DNA from: Burkholderia pyrrocinia
Lineage (GTDB): Bacteria; Pseudomonadota; Gammaproteobacteria; Burkholderiales; Burkholderiaceae
Length of the DNA stretch: 64,000 bases
NCBI RefSeq assembly: GCF_022809715.1
Contig: NZ_CP094460.1
Coordinates: forward strand, 2,542,001-2,606,000
Direction of reading: 5' to 3'
Part shown: positions 36,568-46,448 of the stretch, in pieces
How the letters are laid out: each line of letters starts with the position of its first letter
Position numbering within the stretch: position 1 is the stretch's first letter
Notes under the pieces: generated by a model
Seen by the model: the letters and a program-made list of their open reading frames with translations, nothing else
Databases searched by the model: none
Told to the model about the DNA's origin: nothing
Program-made: the position numbers and the translations under genes

Positions 36568-38876
36568 ATCACACTCCCGGCTTTCAGATAGATCTGGCCT
36601 TCGCGTTCATCCATGATCTTGTCGGGCATGTTAGCTTCACTACCTTCGGCGTTCGCCCATTTGTGCATTGGCAAGTCATCAATTTTTCCGGACGAAAAGT
36701 AATCCGAATATTTTTTGTTCGGACTGTCTCGTTCTATGCCGTCACCCATGCGCCAATCGGCCTCAATACGCAGGTCGTAGAGTTGATCGGACGTCAGGTA
36801 ACACGGGCCAATCGCCACATCATAAGCAAGCGCCTTTCTCGCATGGTCCGGGTTGGTCATCGTCGTTGAGTGGTTCGTCGGGCTATTGGTCTGGCCATGA
36901 TCCAGCCAATCCGTGATCTGCTTGTCTCGCCAGTCCTTGTAGCCGTCAGGTAAATCACTTTTCCCATCCTCTCCGATAACATGACCGTCACCGTCGACCC
37001 ACTCGGTGTTCAACGTTCGGCGCGCCTCCATCCGCATCAGTGCACGGTCCTCGTAACGCTGCCCGGCTTCACTCTCGGCCGTCCCCTGGGCGTCGCCGTC
37101 CTTGTTCTTCGCCTTGTACTGGTCATAAGGGTCATCTGCCTGTTTGTCCACATCGCTCTTGCTCGCATCGCGCCATGCGGACGGCGGATCGTTACCTTCG
37201 TTGAAGTCGCTTACTGCGTCGCCGTCCCGCGTTTCGACCGGCTTGCCGAACCGCAGCGCCTTCGGCGGAAATGTTTCGTCCAATGCAGGTGCATCCGCAA
37301 CGATCGTCCACCCCTTCGGCGGATCTTCGTTCACACGAAACATCTTTAGTGCGGAAGTCGCAGCGGTCGCCGCATACATGACCGGCGCAGTGATCAATGT
37401 CCCCATCATCCCGAAGATGGATTCGTTTCCTTTGAGCGCACCGATCAGACCGAATTTTGCCGGCGGCGACGGGGGATACCAGAAGCCCGATGTCGTCCCT
37501 TTCTCGCCATGCCGCCAGTCGTCTTCCCAATATCGATAAGGTTTCTGCACGCCGACATCGAAGCCGGACGCGAACACGCGCTGCGTCAGGACGCCGGATA
37601 CGCGGATGTCGTCGAGTTCGTGCTTGCCGATACCGCGCCAGCCGATACCCTGCACAGTTACGGCCGAGATCACCTGATCGTGCGGACAGCAATACGACGT
37701 GACGCGCCCGTACGTCGAACCGTTCAGGCCGTGACGCGCGCGGTCATCCTGCGCGGCATAGGACTTGTTGCTCGTCGGCGATACGCGGTCATTTGCCATG
37801 TCTTCATCGACCTTGTCGGGCGACGGCTCGTATGCGGCGCGGGCGCCGATGATCGACAGGAATTTTCCGAACGTCTGCGTGCGTGCCGCGTAAGTCTGTC
37901 GTCCGCGATTGCCCTTGTCGTCCTTCGTTCCGCGCTGTGACCACGTGTCCATGAATATGCTGGATTTTTGCTGACCTTCGCCCTGAGCGAAACTGTACGG
38001 GGCATTCGCCAGCACGTAGGCGTCCGCAACGCACCGTCCCTTACGCCCCCAAGGATCTTCGACTTCCGGTAACGCATCACCAAAGAACGCGCCTGTGAGG
38101 CCGACGATATTCCCTTGGCTGTGACACACAACCGTGATCGGTACATTGGCCTGCATCTTGCGGATCGACTCGATCAACCTGGCGAGCCGCAACGCGGCAA
38201 GCACGCCATACGCACGCGGCGGCGCGCGATATAGTGGCCGGTTGGTCGGGTTGATACCCTGCACGGACGTCCATCCGAATGCCCGGTCGTCGAGGCCGCC
38301 GTGCCAAAGATCGGGCAGGCTCGAACAGCCGTTGGTGAACGGACCGCCGCCCCAATAGTCCTTCTCGTTCAGAAAGATCTTGTCGCCGTATTCCTTCAGC
38401 TCTTCCAGTGTCGCCTTGTAGCCCCACCGGAAATGGATGACGGGTGAGAACGACGGATCGGGTTTGACATAGGTTCCCGCCCAAAGCTGCGGGTTCAGAA
38501 ACCCGTCCGGCGTCACGCCTTCGGTGTACTTCGCGGGCGTCAACTGTCCGGCATCGACGCCTTGATACTTCATCTGATCGTCCAGGCGCCCGAGTCGTCG
38601 ATTCAGGCCTTCGCACAGTCCTTCTTCGGACGCTTCGAACCATTCGCCCTCAGAGTTGACACCGTGGACGAAGATGACGACCCCAGGCAACGGAAGTTGC
38701 TTGACGCAGACAAGCCGGTTGTTCTTGTCGAACAACATCGGCCCTTCGGTTCGGCCGACGACGATAGGCGGCGATTCGGAACGCGATGCAGCCGTGTCGG
38801 GCGCGTCGGCCTTTGCGGCGGGCTCGTCGGTGCGCGCGTCCGCTACCGGTCGGGGATCGAGAATCGAGGCGGCCAT
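36564..38876 (-). CDS. tle3: Tle3-family T6SS phospholipase effector (DUF3274)
   Basis: 770-residue antibacterial effector with an alpha/beta-hydrolase core. GVVIFVHGVNSEGEW (about 67-81) matches the oxyanion-hole strand, and the nucleophile is Ser253 in VCHSQGN, the GxSxG-like elbow of the lipase family. The C-terminal third (about 690-770) looks like DUF3274. No signal peptide, as expected for cargo of VgrG. It starts 4 bases after the vgrG stop and ends overlapping tla3. Toxic phospholipid hydrolysis in a neighbour's periplasm is the known role of the family. A Tli3 immunity gene is not found nearby. Confidence 0.88.
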   Translation of the reverse strand: MAASILDPRPVADARTDEPAAKADAPDTAASRSESPPIVVGRTEGPMLFDKNNRLVCVKQLPLPGVVIFVHGVNSEGEWFEASEEGLCEGLNRRLGRLDDQMKYQGVDAGQLTPAKYTEGVTPDGFLNPQLWAGTYVKPDPSFSPVIHFRWGYKATLEELKEYGDKIFLNEKDYWGGGPFTNGCSSLPDLWHGGLDDRAFGWTSVQGINPTNRPLYRAPPRAYGVLAALRLARLIESIRKMQANVPITVVCHSQGNIVGLTGAFFGDALPEVEDPWGRKGRCVADAYVLANAPYSFAQGEGQQKSSIFMDTWSQRGTKDDKGNRGRQTYAARTQTFGKFLSIIGARAAYEPSPDKVDEDMANDRVSPTSNKSYAAQDDRARHGLNGSTYGRVTSYCCPHDQVISAVTVQGIGWRGIGKHELDDIRVSGVLTQRVFASGFDVGVQKPYRYWEDDWRHGEKGTTSGFWYPPSPPAKFGLIGALKGNESIFGMMGTLITAPVMYAATAATSALKMFRVNEDPPKGWTIVADAPALDETFPPKALRFGKPVETRDGDAVSDFNEGNDPPSAWRDASKSDVDKQADDPYDQYKAKNKDGDAQGTAESEAGQRYEDRALMRMEARRTLNTEWVDGDGHVIGEDGKSDLPDGYKDWRDKQITDWLDHGQTNSPTNHSTTMTNPDHARKALAYDVAIGPCYLTSDQLYDLRIEADWRMGDGIERDSPNKKYSDYFSSGKIDDLPMHKWANAEGSEANMPDKIMDEREGQIYLKAGSVI

Positions 38877-38880
38877 CGTT

Positions 38881-41649
38881 TTAAACGTTTTTCTTGATGA
38901 ACTGCACCGCCAGCTTCTCGAACTGGTCGGCATGGACCGCCGGCAGTTCGCCGGCCGTGTCGGTCGTGAGGTTCGACAGTGCCCCGGACGCCTTCTGAAT
39001 TTGCCCGTCGAAGCCCGCCACCGCATCGCCATCGGTCGCGCGAACGAGTTTCGGCACGCGGCCAAGCGGGGCTTTGTCGAACTTCGGCATATCGGCGTTC
39101 ATGCTGGCCGGACCATCCCACGCATGGCCCGCCGACTTCACGGTGAAGATGCCGGGGCAGCCAAGTTCGATGTTGCCGCCGTCAAGCTTGAGATACGCGC
39201 CGCCCGATGTGACGAGAACCACCTGATCGTTTGCCATGCCGGCAAGCGTGCCGCCCGCCGCAGTCAACTGGATGTTCTTCGCCGAATCCACCTGCGTGTC
39301 GTCGTTCTGCGACTGGATCGTCACCTTCCCCTGATTCGCGATTGCCGACACGCCGTCGCTATGCGCGAACATCGCGATGCCATGACCGCCATGCAGACTG
39401 ATGCGCTCGCCGCTGGCGAGTTGCACGTGCTGCCGTGCGATCTGATCGATGTTCTCGCCCGCATACATGACATGCGTTTTGGGGGTGACATGCAGCGATC
39501 CTGCCTGCGCGCCGAACGCCAGCAATGCGGATGCGTCACCGGCTGCACCGGATTCCGCGCTGCCGGGTGTCCAGTTGCGGAACGCATCGGCGATCTTGTC
39601 CTGGCCGACGGTATCGGCGGACTGTCCGCCATGCTGGCCGGCATAGTCGCCGAGCGATTTGAACAGTTCGGCGCACTGGTCGAGCAAGTGAATCAGCTCG
39701 TCGCGATCGATCTGACCACCGGTCGCGCGTGTGCGCGCATAGGTCGACAATAGAATGCCCTGGGCGGCGCGCAACGCCGCGGCGGCGTCGGTGCGCAGTT
39801 CCGCACCTTCGCCCCGATCGCTTCCGTGTCCGTCTTTCCGGGGCTGCGTCAGGTACCCCAGATTCAATTGGGTATGCGCGTGTTCGCTCGCCAACTGCGC
39901 CGAGATTTGCGATGGCGTATCGTCCAGGCGAAGCTGGTTGTACCGATCGCCGTTGATTTCCTTGGTTTTGATCCCGGACACGTAGCGGTTGCCGGGTAGC
40001 GCGCCGGTATGCGTGAAAGTCGCAGGCGGGTTTGCGCCGTTGCTCAAAACCCCGATGATGACCAGACGGTCCGGATCGCCAGACAGGCACCCGAGCAAGA
40101 CTTCCATCCCGACCCGAGGCAGGAAGAGCGCACCGAAGTACTTGCCTGCCAGACTCGCCGCGACACGTATCGGCGCACTGTCACCGGCCGACCCGTTCGT
40201 TCCGGCACCTTGCGCGTGCGCGTGATCCGCCGGATCGAAGCCGTGAATCCGCACGCGCACGCGGCCGGCTTTGTCGCAGAACACTTCTTCTCCCTGCGTG
40301 CCGACGATCGTGCCGGTCAGCAGGTGAGCCGGCGGGAGGTCGATTTCCGGATCGTAGGACGGCTTGAGCGGCACACCGCGACGCACGCACGTGAAACTGT
40401 TCTCGTAACGCGTGTCCGTTTGGTCCGACGCATCGGCCGGCAGGAACGGTGTGGTTCGCGTGAGGTTCCGGCTCGCCGCGAACAGCGCGTTCACGCGGCT
40501 CGTCAGGTCTTTCGGCAGGTTGTTCCAGATATCGTGCCGAACCGACGTCATGACGAACTGCCGCCGTTCGGCCAGCTTCATGTCCAGTTCGGGGTCGCCC
40601 GTCAGCGTGAACCAGTAACCGACCGGCATATCGCGCACGCTACCGATACCGTCGTAGCGCTCAGCCTCGAACTGGTGGGCGAGTATCCGGTCGTGTGTGA
40701 TGCGGCCGTGATCGTTCCACGAATCGCCCACGTGCGGAATATCGATCGCCACATCGGTCAGCAATTGGGCAAGGTCGTTGCCGGCGTCGCCCTGATCGAT
40801 GCTGCTTGCGATAGCAGAGACGTCCATGCGGGCCTTCTTGTAGTCCCACGACGGACGGCTGGCTTTGCCGGGAGACAGGCTTTGATAACGAGCGAACAGC
40901 GTCACCGTATCGCGTAGTTCGGTTCCTGCATCGCGCGGGTGAAGACGCACGGTACCGGCGGGTGATTCCGCCAATCGAAGCGGGTCATCGCAGAATGCGA
41001 GCGTATGAATCGGCCGCTCTTCGGTCGTGCTACGCGCCCCTCCGATCGGCCCGGCCTTCGCAAAAACCGTGATGCCTTCGCGCCGCAGCAGTCGACGCAC
41101 AAAACGAGCGTCCGACTCGTTGACCTGCCGCGTCAGTTCGCGTGCCGGATAGCGCTCGGTTCGCAATCCGGACAGATCGAAATCGAATGCACGCGCGAGT
41201 GCGGCGCTGCGTTGTCGCCATTCGTTCATCAGCGTGGCAAGAATCTCGATAACGCTCATCGATCGGAATACGCGGGAGTTGGTGCGGTAGTCCATCAACG
41301 AAAGCGCATCGCAGACGTGCAACTGGTACACCGTCAGCTCGCCGTCGGATTGACCGATATGCACGTCCCGCACGATTGCATTGATCGTCCGCACGTCGCC
41401 CCGGTCGGTCGTCAGGCGGACCGATACAGGCAGGCCGAGAAACAGCGTGGGGGATAGATGATCGCGTGTGGAAACGCAGGTCAGGTACCCGTCGATGCCC
41501 GACATCAACCCTTCGCGGATATCGGCGTGATGGAGCGCCAGCAGATGGCCGACTGCGCGTTGCGCCTGCCCGAAATGAAGGGCGACCGGCCGCTTGTTCC
41601 AGTCGACAAGACCGGATGCAAAGTTTCGAAATGTTGCTGCTATCGACAT
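38881..41649 (-). CDS. vgrG: VgrG, type VI secretion spike protein
   Basis: 922-residue T6SS spike with the gp27-like N-terminal part (VTLFARYQSLSPG and EAERYDGIGSVRDMPVGYWFTL), gp5-like OB domain (GTIVGTQGEEVFCDKAGRVRVRIHGFD, FLPRVGMEVLLGCLSGDPDRLVIIG) and a C-terminal DUF2345 beta-helix (ISLHGGHGIAMFAHSDGVSAI). A further 80 or so C-terminal residues follow, likely used to bind the effector complex. It heads the module vgrG-tle3-tla3-paar. No other T6SS core genes are in the window, so this is an orphan vgrG island. Confidence 0.96.
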   Translation of the reverse strand: MSIAATFRNFASGLVDWNKRPVALHFGQAQRAVGHLLALHHADIREGLMSGIDGYLTCVSTRDHLSPTLFLGLPVSVRLTTDRGDVRTINAIVRDVHIGQSDGELTVYQLHVCDALSLMDYRTNSRVFRSMSVIEILATLMNEWRQRSAALARAFDFDLSGLRTERYPARELTRQVNESDARFVRRLLRREGITVFAKAGPIGGARSTTEERPIHTLAFCDDPLRLAESPAGTVRLHPRDAGTELRDTVTLFARYQSLSPGKASRPSWDYKKARMDVSAIASSIDQGDAGNDLAQLLTDVAIDIPHVGDSWNDHGRITHDRILAHQFEAERYDGIGSVRDMPVGYWFTLTGDPELDMKLAERRQFVMTSVRHDIWNNLPKDLTSRVNALFAASRNLTRTTPFLPADASDQTDTRYENSFTCVRRGVPLKPSYDPEIDLPPAHLLTGTIVGTQGEEVFCDKAGRVRVRIHGFDPADHAHAQGAGTNGSAGDSAPIRVAASLAGKYFGALFLPRVGMEVLLGCLSGDPDRLVIIGVLSNGANPPATFTHTGALPGNRYVSGIKTKEINGDRYNQLRLDDTPSQISAQLASEHAHTQLNLGYLTQPRKDGHGSDRGEGAELRTDAAAALRAAQGILLSTYARTRATGGQIDRDELIHLLDQCAELFKSLGDYAGQHGGQSADTVGQDKIADAFRNWTPGSAESGAAGDASALLAFGAQAGSLHVTPKTHVMYAGENIDQIARQHVQLASGERISLHGGHGIAMFAHSDGVSAIANQGKVTIQSQNDDTQVDSAKNIQLTAAGGTLAGMANDQVVLVTSGGAYLKLDGGNIELGCPGIFTVKSAGHAWDGPASMNADMPKFDKAPLGRVPKLVRATDGDAVAGFDGQIQKASGALSNLTTDTAGELPAVHADQFEKLAVQFIKKNV

Positions 41650-42401
41650 AACGGCAATCTCGTTATTATTTTCCGGATTCGGACTTGTTCGAATTGGACT
41701 CTCTGTTTAATAAAGCGGAACTCGTAATTTCGATGCGGAGAATATCAAACTTATATCGATTTCAATGGATATCGATATTTCGAGATGAAAAATAACTCAT
41801 TAAGAAACAGTGTTTGACGTTTTTCGGCGTTCGATTTTTTAATAAAAGTCCTATGTGGAGCATATTTGGTGATATTCATGTCTGATCTTTGCGGGTCAGC
41901 CGCGCCGTGGTGACTGACTTTTCGTCGAACTGAATTGGGTTGCAAAATTCAAAAAATCAGACTTTTCCCAATTCGGAATGGATAGCGACACATTGCGGTG
42001 TCGGAAGGGAGCCGAGCATGCCGGATCGTCTGCATGCGGGGCGTAAACGGAGCGGTACGCCGATTCTTCGATGTCCATGAGGGATTTCCCCGTGACGCAT
42101 GCGTGAGCGTCATTTCAACGCCGCGTCCATTCGCTCCGCGCTTCCCCGTAGACACTTCCCGCCCCCTCGCTCCCGATTATTTGCATTTCGCGAATGGCGC
42201 GTTCGCCGGTTGTTCCATACCCGATCCGCAGCCTTGCACCTATCGTGGTGGCGTCGGCTGGCTGGATTCGATGCGTCGAACCGGAAAGGCGGCCGGCACT
42301 TCGTTGCGATTCGCGTCGCACACCACACAAAAAACATCGGACCTGGCTCATGCGCAGGCGCTGCGGCGCGCGCAGGCGAACCAGCGTCCTCGGAGACGGA
42401 A
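41650..42401. other. AT-rich intergenic region between vgrG and MFS permease
   Basis: 752 bp. From about 41650 to 41960 the GC content is clearly below the rest of the window. No gene is recognised; the vgrG promoter must lie here. From 42100 to 42401 GC rises and the MFS frame is open without a start of its own that looks credible. No tRNA, integrase or repeat marks an island end. Confidence 0.6.
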
Positions 42402-43655
42402 ATGAAAGCAAACGAGTGGGATACCTCCTATGAGTGGAAGGCGGTGACGCTGCTGGCGCTCGGCTTCGGGCTGGTCGGCCTCGACCGCTGGCTCATCGCG
42501 CCGCTGTTCCCTTCGATCATGAAGGACCTCAACCTGACCGCGCAGGACGTCGGCAACTGCATCGGCGTGCTCGGCCTGTCGTGGGGCGTCTTCGCGGCGC
42601 TGATGGGCGGCATCTCGGACAAGATCGGCCGCAGGAAGGTGCTGATTCCCGCCATCATCGCGTTCTCGCTGCTGTCGGGCTTTTCGGGGCTCGCGGGCGG
42701 CCTGCTCGGGCTGATGGCGATTCGCGGGTTGATGGGCGTCGCGGAAGGTTCGTTCTGCCCGACGAGTTTCGCGGCGACGGCCGACGCATCGCATCCGCGG
42801 CGGCGCGGCCTGAACCTCGGCCTGCAGCAAAGCGGCTTCGCGCTGTTCGGGCTGGCGCTTTCGCCGATCATCGCCACGCAGCTGCTCGGCTTCGTGTCGT
42901 GGCGCTGGGTCTTTGCGCTGGTGGCGATTCCCGGCCTGATCCTCGGTGCGATCATGTTCTTCGTCATCCGCGAGCCGAAGGTCGTGAAGGAGGTCGCGTC
43001 GGAACACGCGCCGGCTTCGCTCGGCCACGTGCTCAAGAGCCGCAACATCCTCGTGGCGATGGCCGCACTGTGCTGCGCGATGACCGGCGTCTTCGTGCTC
43101 GGCGCGCTGCTGCCGCTGTACCTGACCGATTACCTGTCGCTCGGCACGCAGAAGATGGGCCTCGTGGTGTCGGCGATCGGCTTCGGCGGCTTTCTCGGGC
43201 AGTTCGGGTTGCCCGGCCTCTCCGACCTGGTCGGGCGCCGCCTCGCGAGCATCGTCGGCTTCGCGGGAACGGCCGTGATGCTCTATATCTTCCGCGGCCT
43301 CGGCCCGCAGCCGCTCGCGTTGTTCGGGATCCTGTTCGTCGCGTCGTTCTTCACGCTCGGGCTGGTGTCGCTGCTGTCCGGCCCGGTCGCGACCGAGGCT
43401 GCGCCCGTCGGCCTCGTGTCGACGTCGATCGGCGTGGTGGTCGGCGTCGGCGAGATCTTCGGCGGCGGCATCGCGCCGGCGATGGGCGGCTACGTCGCTG
43501 CACACTTCGGCATCCAGAACATTCTGTGGTTGCCGATGTGCGCGGTCATGCTGGGCATCGTGGTCAGCATGCTGTTGAAGGAAACCGCGCCCGCCGTGCT
43601 GCAGCGTCGCGTGGTCGTTCAACCGGAGCTGGCGGCCGGCAAGCAGCCGAGGTAA
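42402..43655 (+). CDS. MFS permease, probable aromatic compound uptake
   Basis: 417-residue major facilitator with twelve hydrophobic segments and the loop GGISDKIGRRKVLIP after TM2. The TM1 region (LLALGFGLVGLDRWLIAPLFPSIMKDL) and the length resemble metabolite/aromatic acid:proton symporters. Start MKANEW follows CGGAGAC; a long frame upstream is open but lacks membrane features. It precedes the LysR regulator and the hydroquinone genes in the same direction, so import of an aromatic growth substrate is likely; substrate is inferred from context. Confidence 0.88.
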   Translation: MKANEWDTSYEWKAVTLLALGFGLVGLDRWLIAPLFPSIMKDLNLTAQDVGNCIGVLGLSWGVFAALMGGISDKIGRRKVLIPAIIAFSLLSGFSGLAGGLLGLMAIRGLMGVAEGSFCPTSFAATADASHPRRRGLNLGLQQSGFALFGLALSPIIATQLLGFVSWRWVFALVAIPGLILGAIMFFVIREPKVVKEVASEHAPASLGHVLKSRNILVAMAALCCAMTGVFVLGALLPLYLTDYLSLGTQKMGLVVSAIGFGGFLGQFGLPGLSDLVGRRLASIVGFAGTAVMLYIFRGLGPQPLALFGILFVASFFTLGLVSLLSGPVATEAAPVGLVSTSIGVVVGVGEIFGGGIAPAMGGYVAAHFGIQNILWLPMCAVMLGIVVSMLLKETAPAVLQRRVVVQPELAAGKQPR

Positions 43656-43803
43656 TGCCCGCGCGAGCGCGCAGGCGTTCGCCCGTGCCGGTGCGCTCCG
43701 CGATTGACATCGATTCGGCGACACAGTGACGCTTTTCGCATGACACAGCCCGTTGCCCGGTGCAGGTAGACTGCCGGTTTCGCTGTCGAAAAAAAGGCGC
43801 GGT

Positions 43804-44733
43804 ATGGACCGGTTCCTCAGCATCGAGGCATTCGTAAGAGTCGCGGAGGCGAGCAGCTTCGCCGAGGCCGCGCGGCAGCTTGGTGTGACGAGTTCGGTCG
43901 TGACGAACCGCATCCAGCAACTGGAGAAGTTCGTCAATGCGCCGCTGTTCCATCGCAGCACGCGCCACGTGCGCTTGTCCGAAGTGGGCGAGGCGTTTTA
44001 TCGCGAGTGCGCGGAGGTGGTGGGGCGCGTCAACGAGTTGACGGACCAGATGCGCGAGCTGCGCGCGACGCCGACCGGGCGGTTGCGCATCCAGATGCTG
44101 CCCGGCTTCGCGCTCGATCACTTCGGTGCGCCGCTGGTCGAATTCAATCGGCGCTACCCGGGCATCCAGCTCGACGTCATCGTCAATGACCGTGTGGTCG
44201 ACCCCGTCGAAGAAGGGTTCGACATCGCGTTCCAGATCTTTCCGCCGATTTCAGAATCGCTGATCGAGCGGCGGCTGTTCACGGTCAGGCGTCTCTTCTG
44301 CGCGTCGCCCGCTTACCTCGAAGCGCATGGTGCGCCACAACATCCGCGCGATTTGCTGCAGCACACCACCGCGCTGTATTCGGGCTATCCGTCGCGCAAT
44401 CGCTGGACGATGACGCGCGACGACGAGGTCGTCGAAATGGAGCTGCCGGGCATGATTCGCTCGAACTCCGTTCACCTGCTGCGCGAGTACGCGCTGACCG
44501 GCGGCGGCGTCGTTTGCCTGCCCACGCTCGTGGCGAGCGACGCGCTCGTCGCGGGGCGGCTGGTGCCGATCCTGACCGACTACCAGCTCGCGCCGCTGAG
44601 CTTTGCCGCCGTTTATCCCGCAACGCAGCGACAGGCGTTGAAGGTGAAGGCGCTGGTCGAATTCCTCGCCGAATATATCGGCGACGAGCCCCCGTGGGAT
44701 CTTCCGCTTCTGGAGCATGGCTGGGTGCGGTGA
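43804..44733 (+). CDS. LysR-type regulator of the hydroquinone cluster
   Basis: 309-residue LysR protein: N-terminal winged helix (MDRFLSIEAFVRVAEASSFAEAARQLGVTSSVVTNRIQQLE, slightly split here) and a type-2 periplasmic-binding effector domain from about residue 90. It belongs to the common CrgA-like subgroup. It is placed directly upstream of the dioxygenase operon and in the same direction, so activation by hydroquinone or a related ring-cleavage intermediate is a reasonable guess. Confidence 0.9.
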   Translation: MDRFLSIEAFVRVAEASSFAEAARQLGVTSSVVTNRIQQLEKFVNAPLFHRSTRHVRLSEVGEAFYRECAEVVGRVNELTDQMRELRATPTGRLRIQMLPGFALDHFGAPLVEFNRRYPGIQLDVIVNDRVVDPVEEGFDIAFQIFPPISESLIERRLFTVRRLFCASPAYLEAHGAPQHPRDLLQHTTALYSGYPSRNRWTMTRDDEVVEMELPGMIRSNSVHLLREYALTGGGVVCLPTLVASDALVAGRLVPILTDYQLAPLSFAAVYPATQRQALKVKALVEFLAEYIGDEPPWDLPLLEHGWVR

Positions 44734-44737
44734 CCCG

Positions 44738-44751
44738 CGCGATTATTCGCG
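44738..44751 (+). promoter_or_regulatory. Palindrome upstream of the hydroquinone operon
   Basis: CGCGATTATTCGCG has 5-bp arms around TTAT and overlaps a T-N11-A pattern in the 114-bp gap before hapC. This is a candidate LysR-type site; the match is short and common by chance in high-GC DNA. Confidence 0.35.
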
Positions 44752-44847
44752 AAACGCAAATGCCGTAATCGCCATCCGTTGCCTTGTTGCCGCTGTCTCT
44801 TGCCCCTAGAGTTGAATCCAACAAGCAGTTCAACTCAGGAGACAGCA

Positions 44848-45342
44848 ATGACCGACACGGCATTCCACACCGTCTTTGGCTCGCTCGACAGCTACAGGAA
44901 GGGCGAGATCGAAATCACCAGCGGCAGCGCCCAGCACTACGCCTTCTCGAACGTCTTCGAGGTGGCCTCGAAGTCGGCCCCTTACGAAAAGGTCGTCGCC
45001 GGCAAGAATCTCGAATACGTGATCGAAGTGCTGAGGACCGAGGGCCAGTCGCCATGGTTCGCATGCGCCCATGACGAGTTCACGATCCAGATGGACGGCG
45101 AAGTCCGGATCGAATTCATCAAGCTCGACACGCCGCCGGCATCGGGCCGCGGCACCGTCAGCGCCGGCGCACAACCGGCCGGCCGCAAGATGGGGTACGT
45201 CGTCCTGCGCAAGGGACATCAAGCGCTGCTGCCGGCCGGCTGTGCATACCGCTTCGTCGCCGGCAAGCCGGGTGTCGCGCTCGTGCAGACCATCCTCGGC
45301 GAGCTGTCCGTCGAGAAGTGGGCCGAGATCTGCCTGCACTGA
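44848..45342 (+). CDS. hapC: Hydroquinone 1,2-dioxygenase small subunit
   Basis: 164-residue cupin-like protein, the size of HapC/PnpC small subunits. It is followed 42 bp later by the large catalytic subunit. The cupin strands are visible (WFACAHDEFTIQMDGEVRIEF and GYVVLRKGHQALLPAGCAYRF), but metal-ligand His residues are not complete, consistent with a structural, non-catalytic subunit. Start MTDTAFH follows CAGGAGA. With the next gene it would cleave hydroquinone to 4-hydroxymuconic semialdehyde. Confidence 0.88.
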   Translation: MTDTAFHTVFGSLDSYRKGEIEITSGSAQHYAFSNVFEVASKSAPYEKVVAGKNLEYVIEVLRTEGQSPWFACAHDEFTIQMDGEVRIEFIKLDTPPASGRGTVSAGAQPAGRKMGYVVLRKGHQALLPAGCAYRFVAGKPGVALVQTILGELSVEKWAEICLH

Positions 45343-45384
45343 CCGTTCCGACCGCTCACATTCGACTATTCCAGGAGACACGTT

Positions 45385-46404
45385 ATGGCCACCCTCGAGA
45401 CCCTCGACCCTTCCGCCGGTTTTGCCGCCGATCTGGTGCGATCCACGCAAGCCGATGCCGTTACCGGCTACCGCCGCTTCCAGCTCGGCGAGTTCGCGTT
45501 CCAGCGCGATGAGTATTTCGTGAAGATCAGCTGGCCCGCGAAAGGCCAGACCCGCACGCATGCGATGCCGGCCGACGCGTTCCTGCGCGCGATGATGCGC
45601 GACGTGGCGTGGGGCTTCTTCTACGGCTGGGTGAATTTCGATCACGTGTTCGGCACGCGCAATCACTACGGCAAGGTGGACATGTATGCGGGCACCTTCA
45701 ACGGCATCCTGAAAGACGCCGGGGTCGACTACACCGAGACCTTCGAAACGCCGACGATCATGGCGACCTTCAAGGCGATGCTGCACGACTGGACGAACGA
45801 AGGCTTCGACCCGTTCGCGGCGCCCGAGGAAACGGGCACGGCATTCGGTCGCAAGCACGGCGACAACGGCTCGGCCATCGAGCGCACGCGGATCGCGACG
45901 CGCCGCATGCCGGGCCTCGAAGGCGACTCGCCGCTGCGCGACGAACTGCCGGTCAACCGCGCGTTCCTCGACGTCGCGCAGGACGAGCCGGAAGTGCATG
46001 TCGAGCCGGGCTTCGAAGGCGAGCTGCACGCGTTCAACCTGTTCAAGTACCTGTCGCGCTCGGACGTGACGTGGAATCCGTCGGTCACGTCGGTGTGCGG
46101 GCGCAGCCTGTTCTGCCCGACCACCGAGGAATTCATCCTGCCGGTCTTCCACGGCAACGACCGCGTCGAATGGTTCCTGCAACTGTCCGACGAAATCGTG
46201 TGGGACATCGGCGACAAGAACACCGGCGCACCGCGGGCACGCGTCACGATGCGCGCCGGCGACATATGCGCGATGCCCGCCGACATCCGGCACCAGGGCT
46301 ATTCCACGAAGCGTTCGATGCTGCTGGTCTGGGAAAACGCGACACCGGACCTGCCGCAACGCTACGAGAGCGGCGAGCTCGCGCCGTATCCGATCGCGTT
46401 CTGA
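45385..46404 (+). CDS. hapD: Hydroquinone 1,2-dioxygenase large (iron) subunit
   Basis: 339-residue extradiol-type ring-cleaving dioxygenase that converts hydroquinone plus O2 to 4-hydroxymuconic semialdehyde. The non-heme Fe(II) site described for PnpCD is found at identical numbers: His256, Asn258 and Glu262 in VFHGNDRVEWF, and His303 in ADIRHQGYST. The good ribosome site CAGGAGA precedes the ATG. Position after the small subunit and before the semialdehyde dehydrogenase fits the HapCDEF/PnpCDEF order. This is the strongest functional call in the cluster. Confidence 0.94.
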   Translation: MATLETLDPSAGFAADLVRSTQADAVTGYRRFQLGEFAFQRDEYFVKISWPAKGQTRTHAMPADAFLRAMMRDVAWGFFYGWVNFDHVFGTRNHYGKVDMYAGTFNGILKDAGVDYTETFETPTIMATFKAMLHDWTNEGFDPFAAPEETGTAFGRKHGDNGSAIERTRIATRRMPGLEGDSPLRDELPVNRAFLDVAQDEPEVHVEPGFEGELHAFNLFKYLSRSDVTWNPSVTSVCGRSLFCPTTEEFILPVFHGNDRVEWFLQLSDEIVWDIGDKNTGAPRARVTMRAGDICAMPADIRHQGYSTKRSMLLVWENATPDLPQRYESGELAPYPIAF

Positions 46405-46448
46405 GCAGCGCTTCAGATTTCGCTTCAGCAATACACCGAGGACGATTC

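Noticed and set aside
42099..42401. 100-codon N-terminal extension of the MFS permease
   Set aside because: Open frame only: the residues are charged and Arg-rich with no membrane segment, and the ribosome site sits before ATG 42402.
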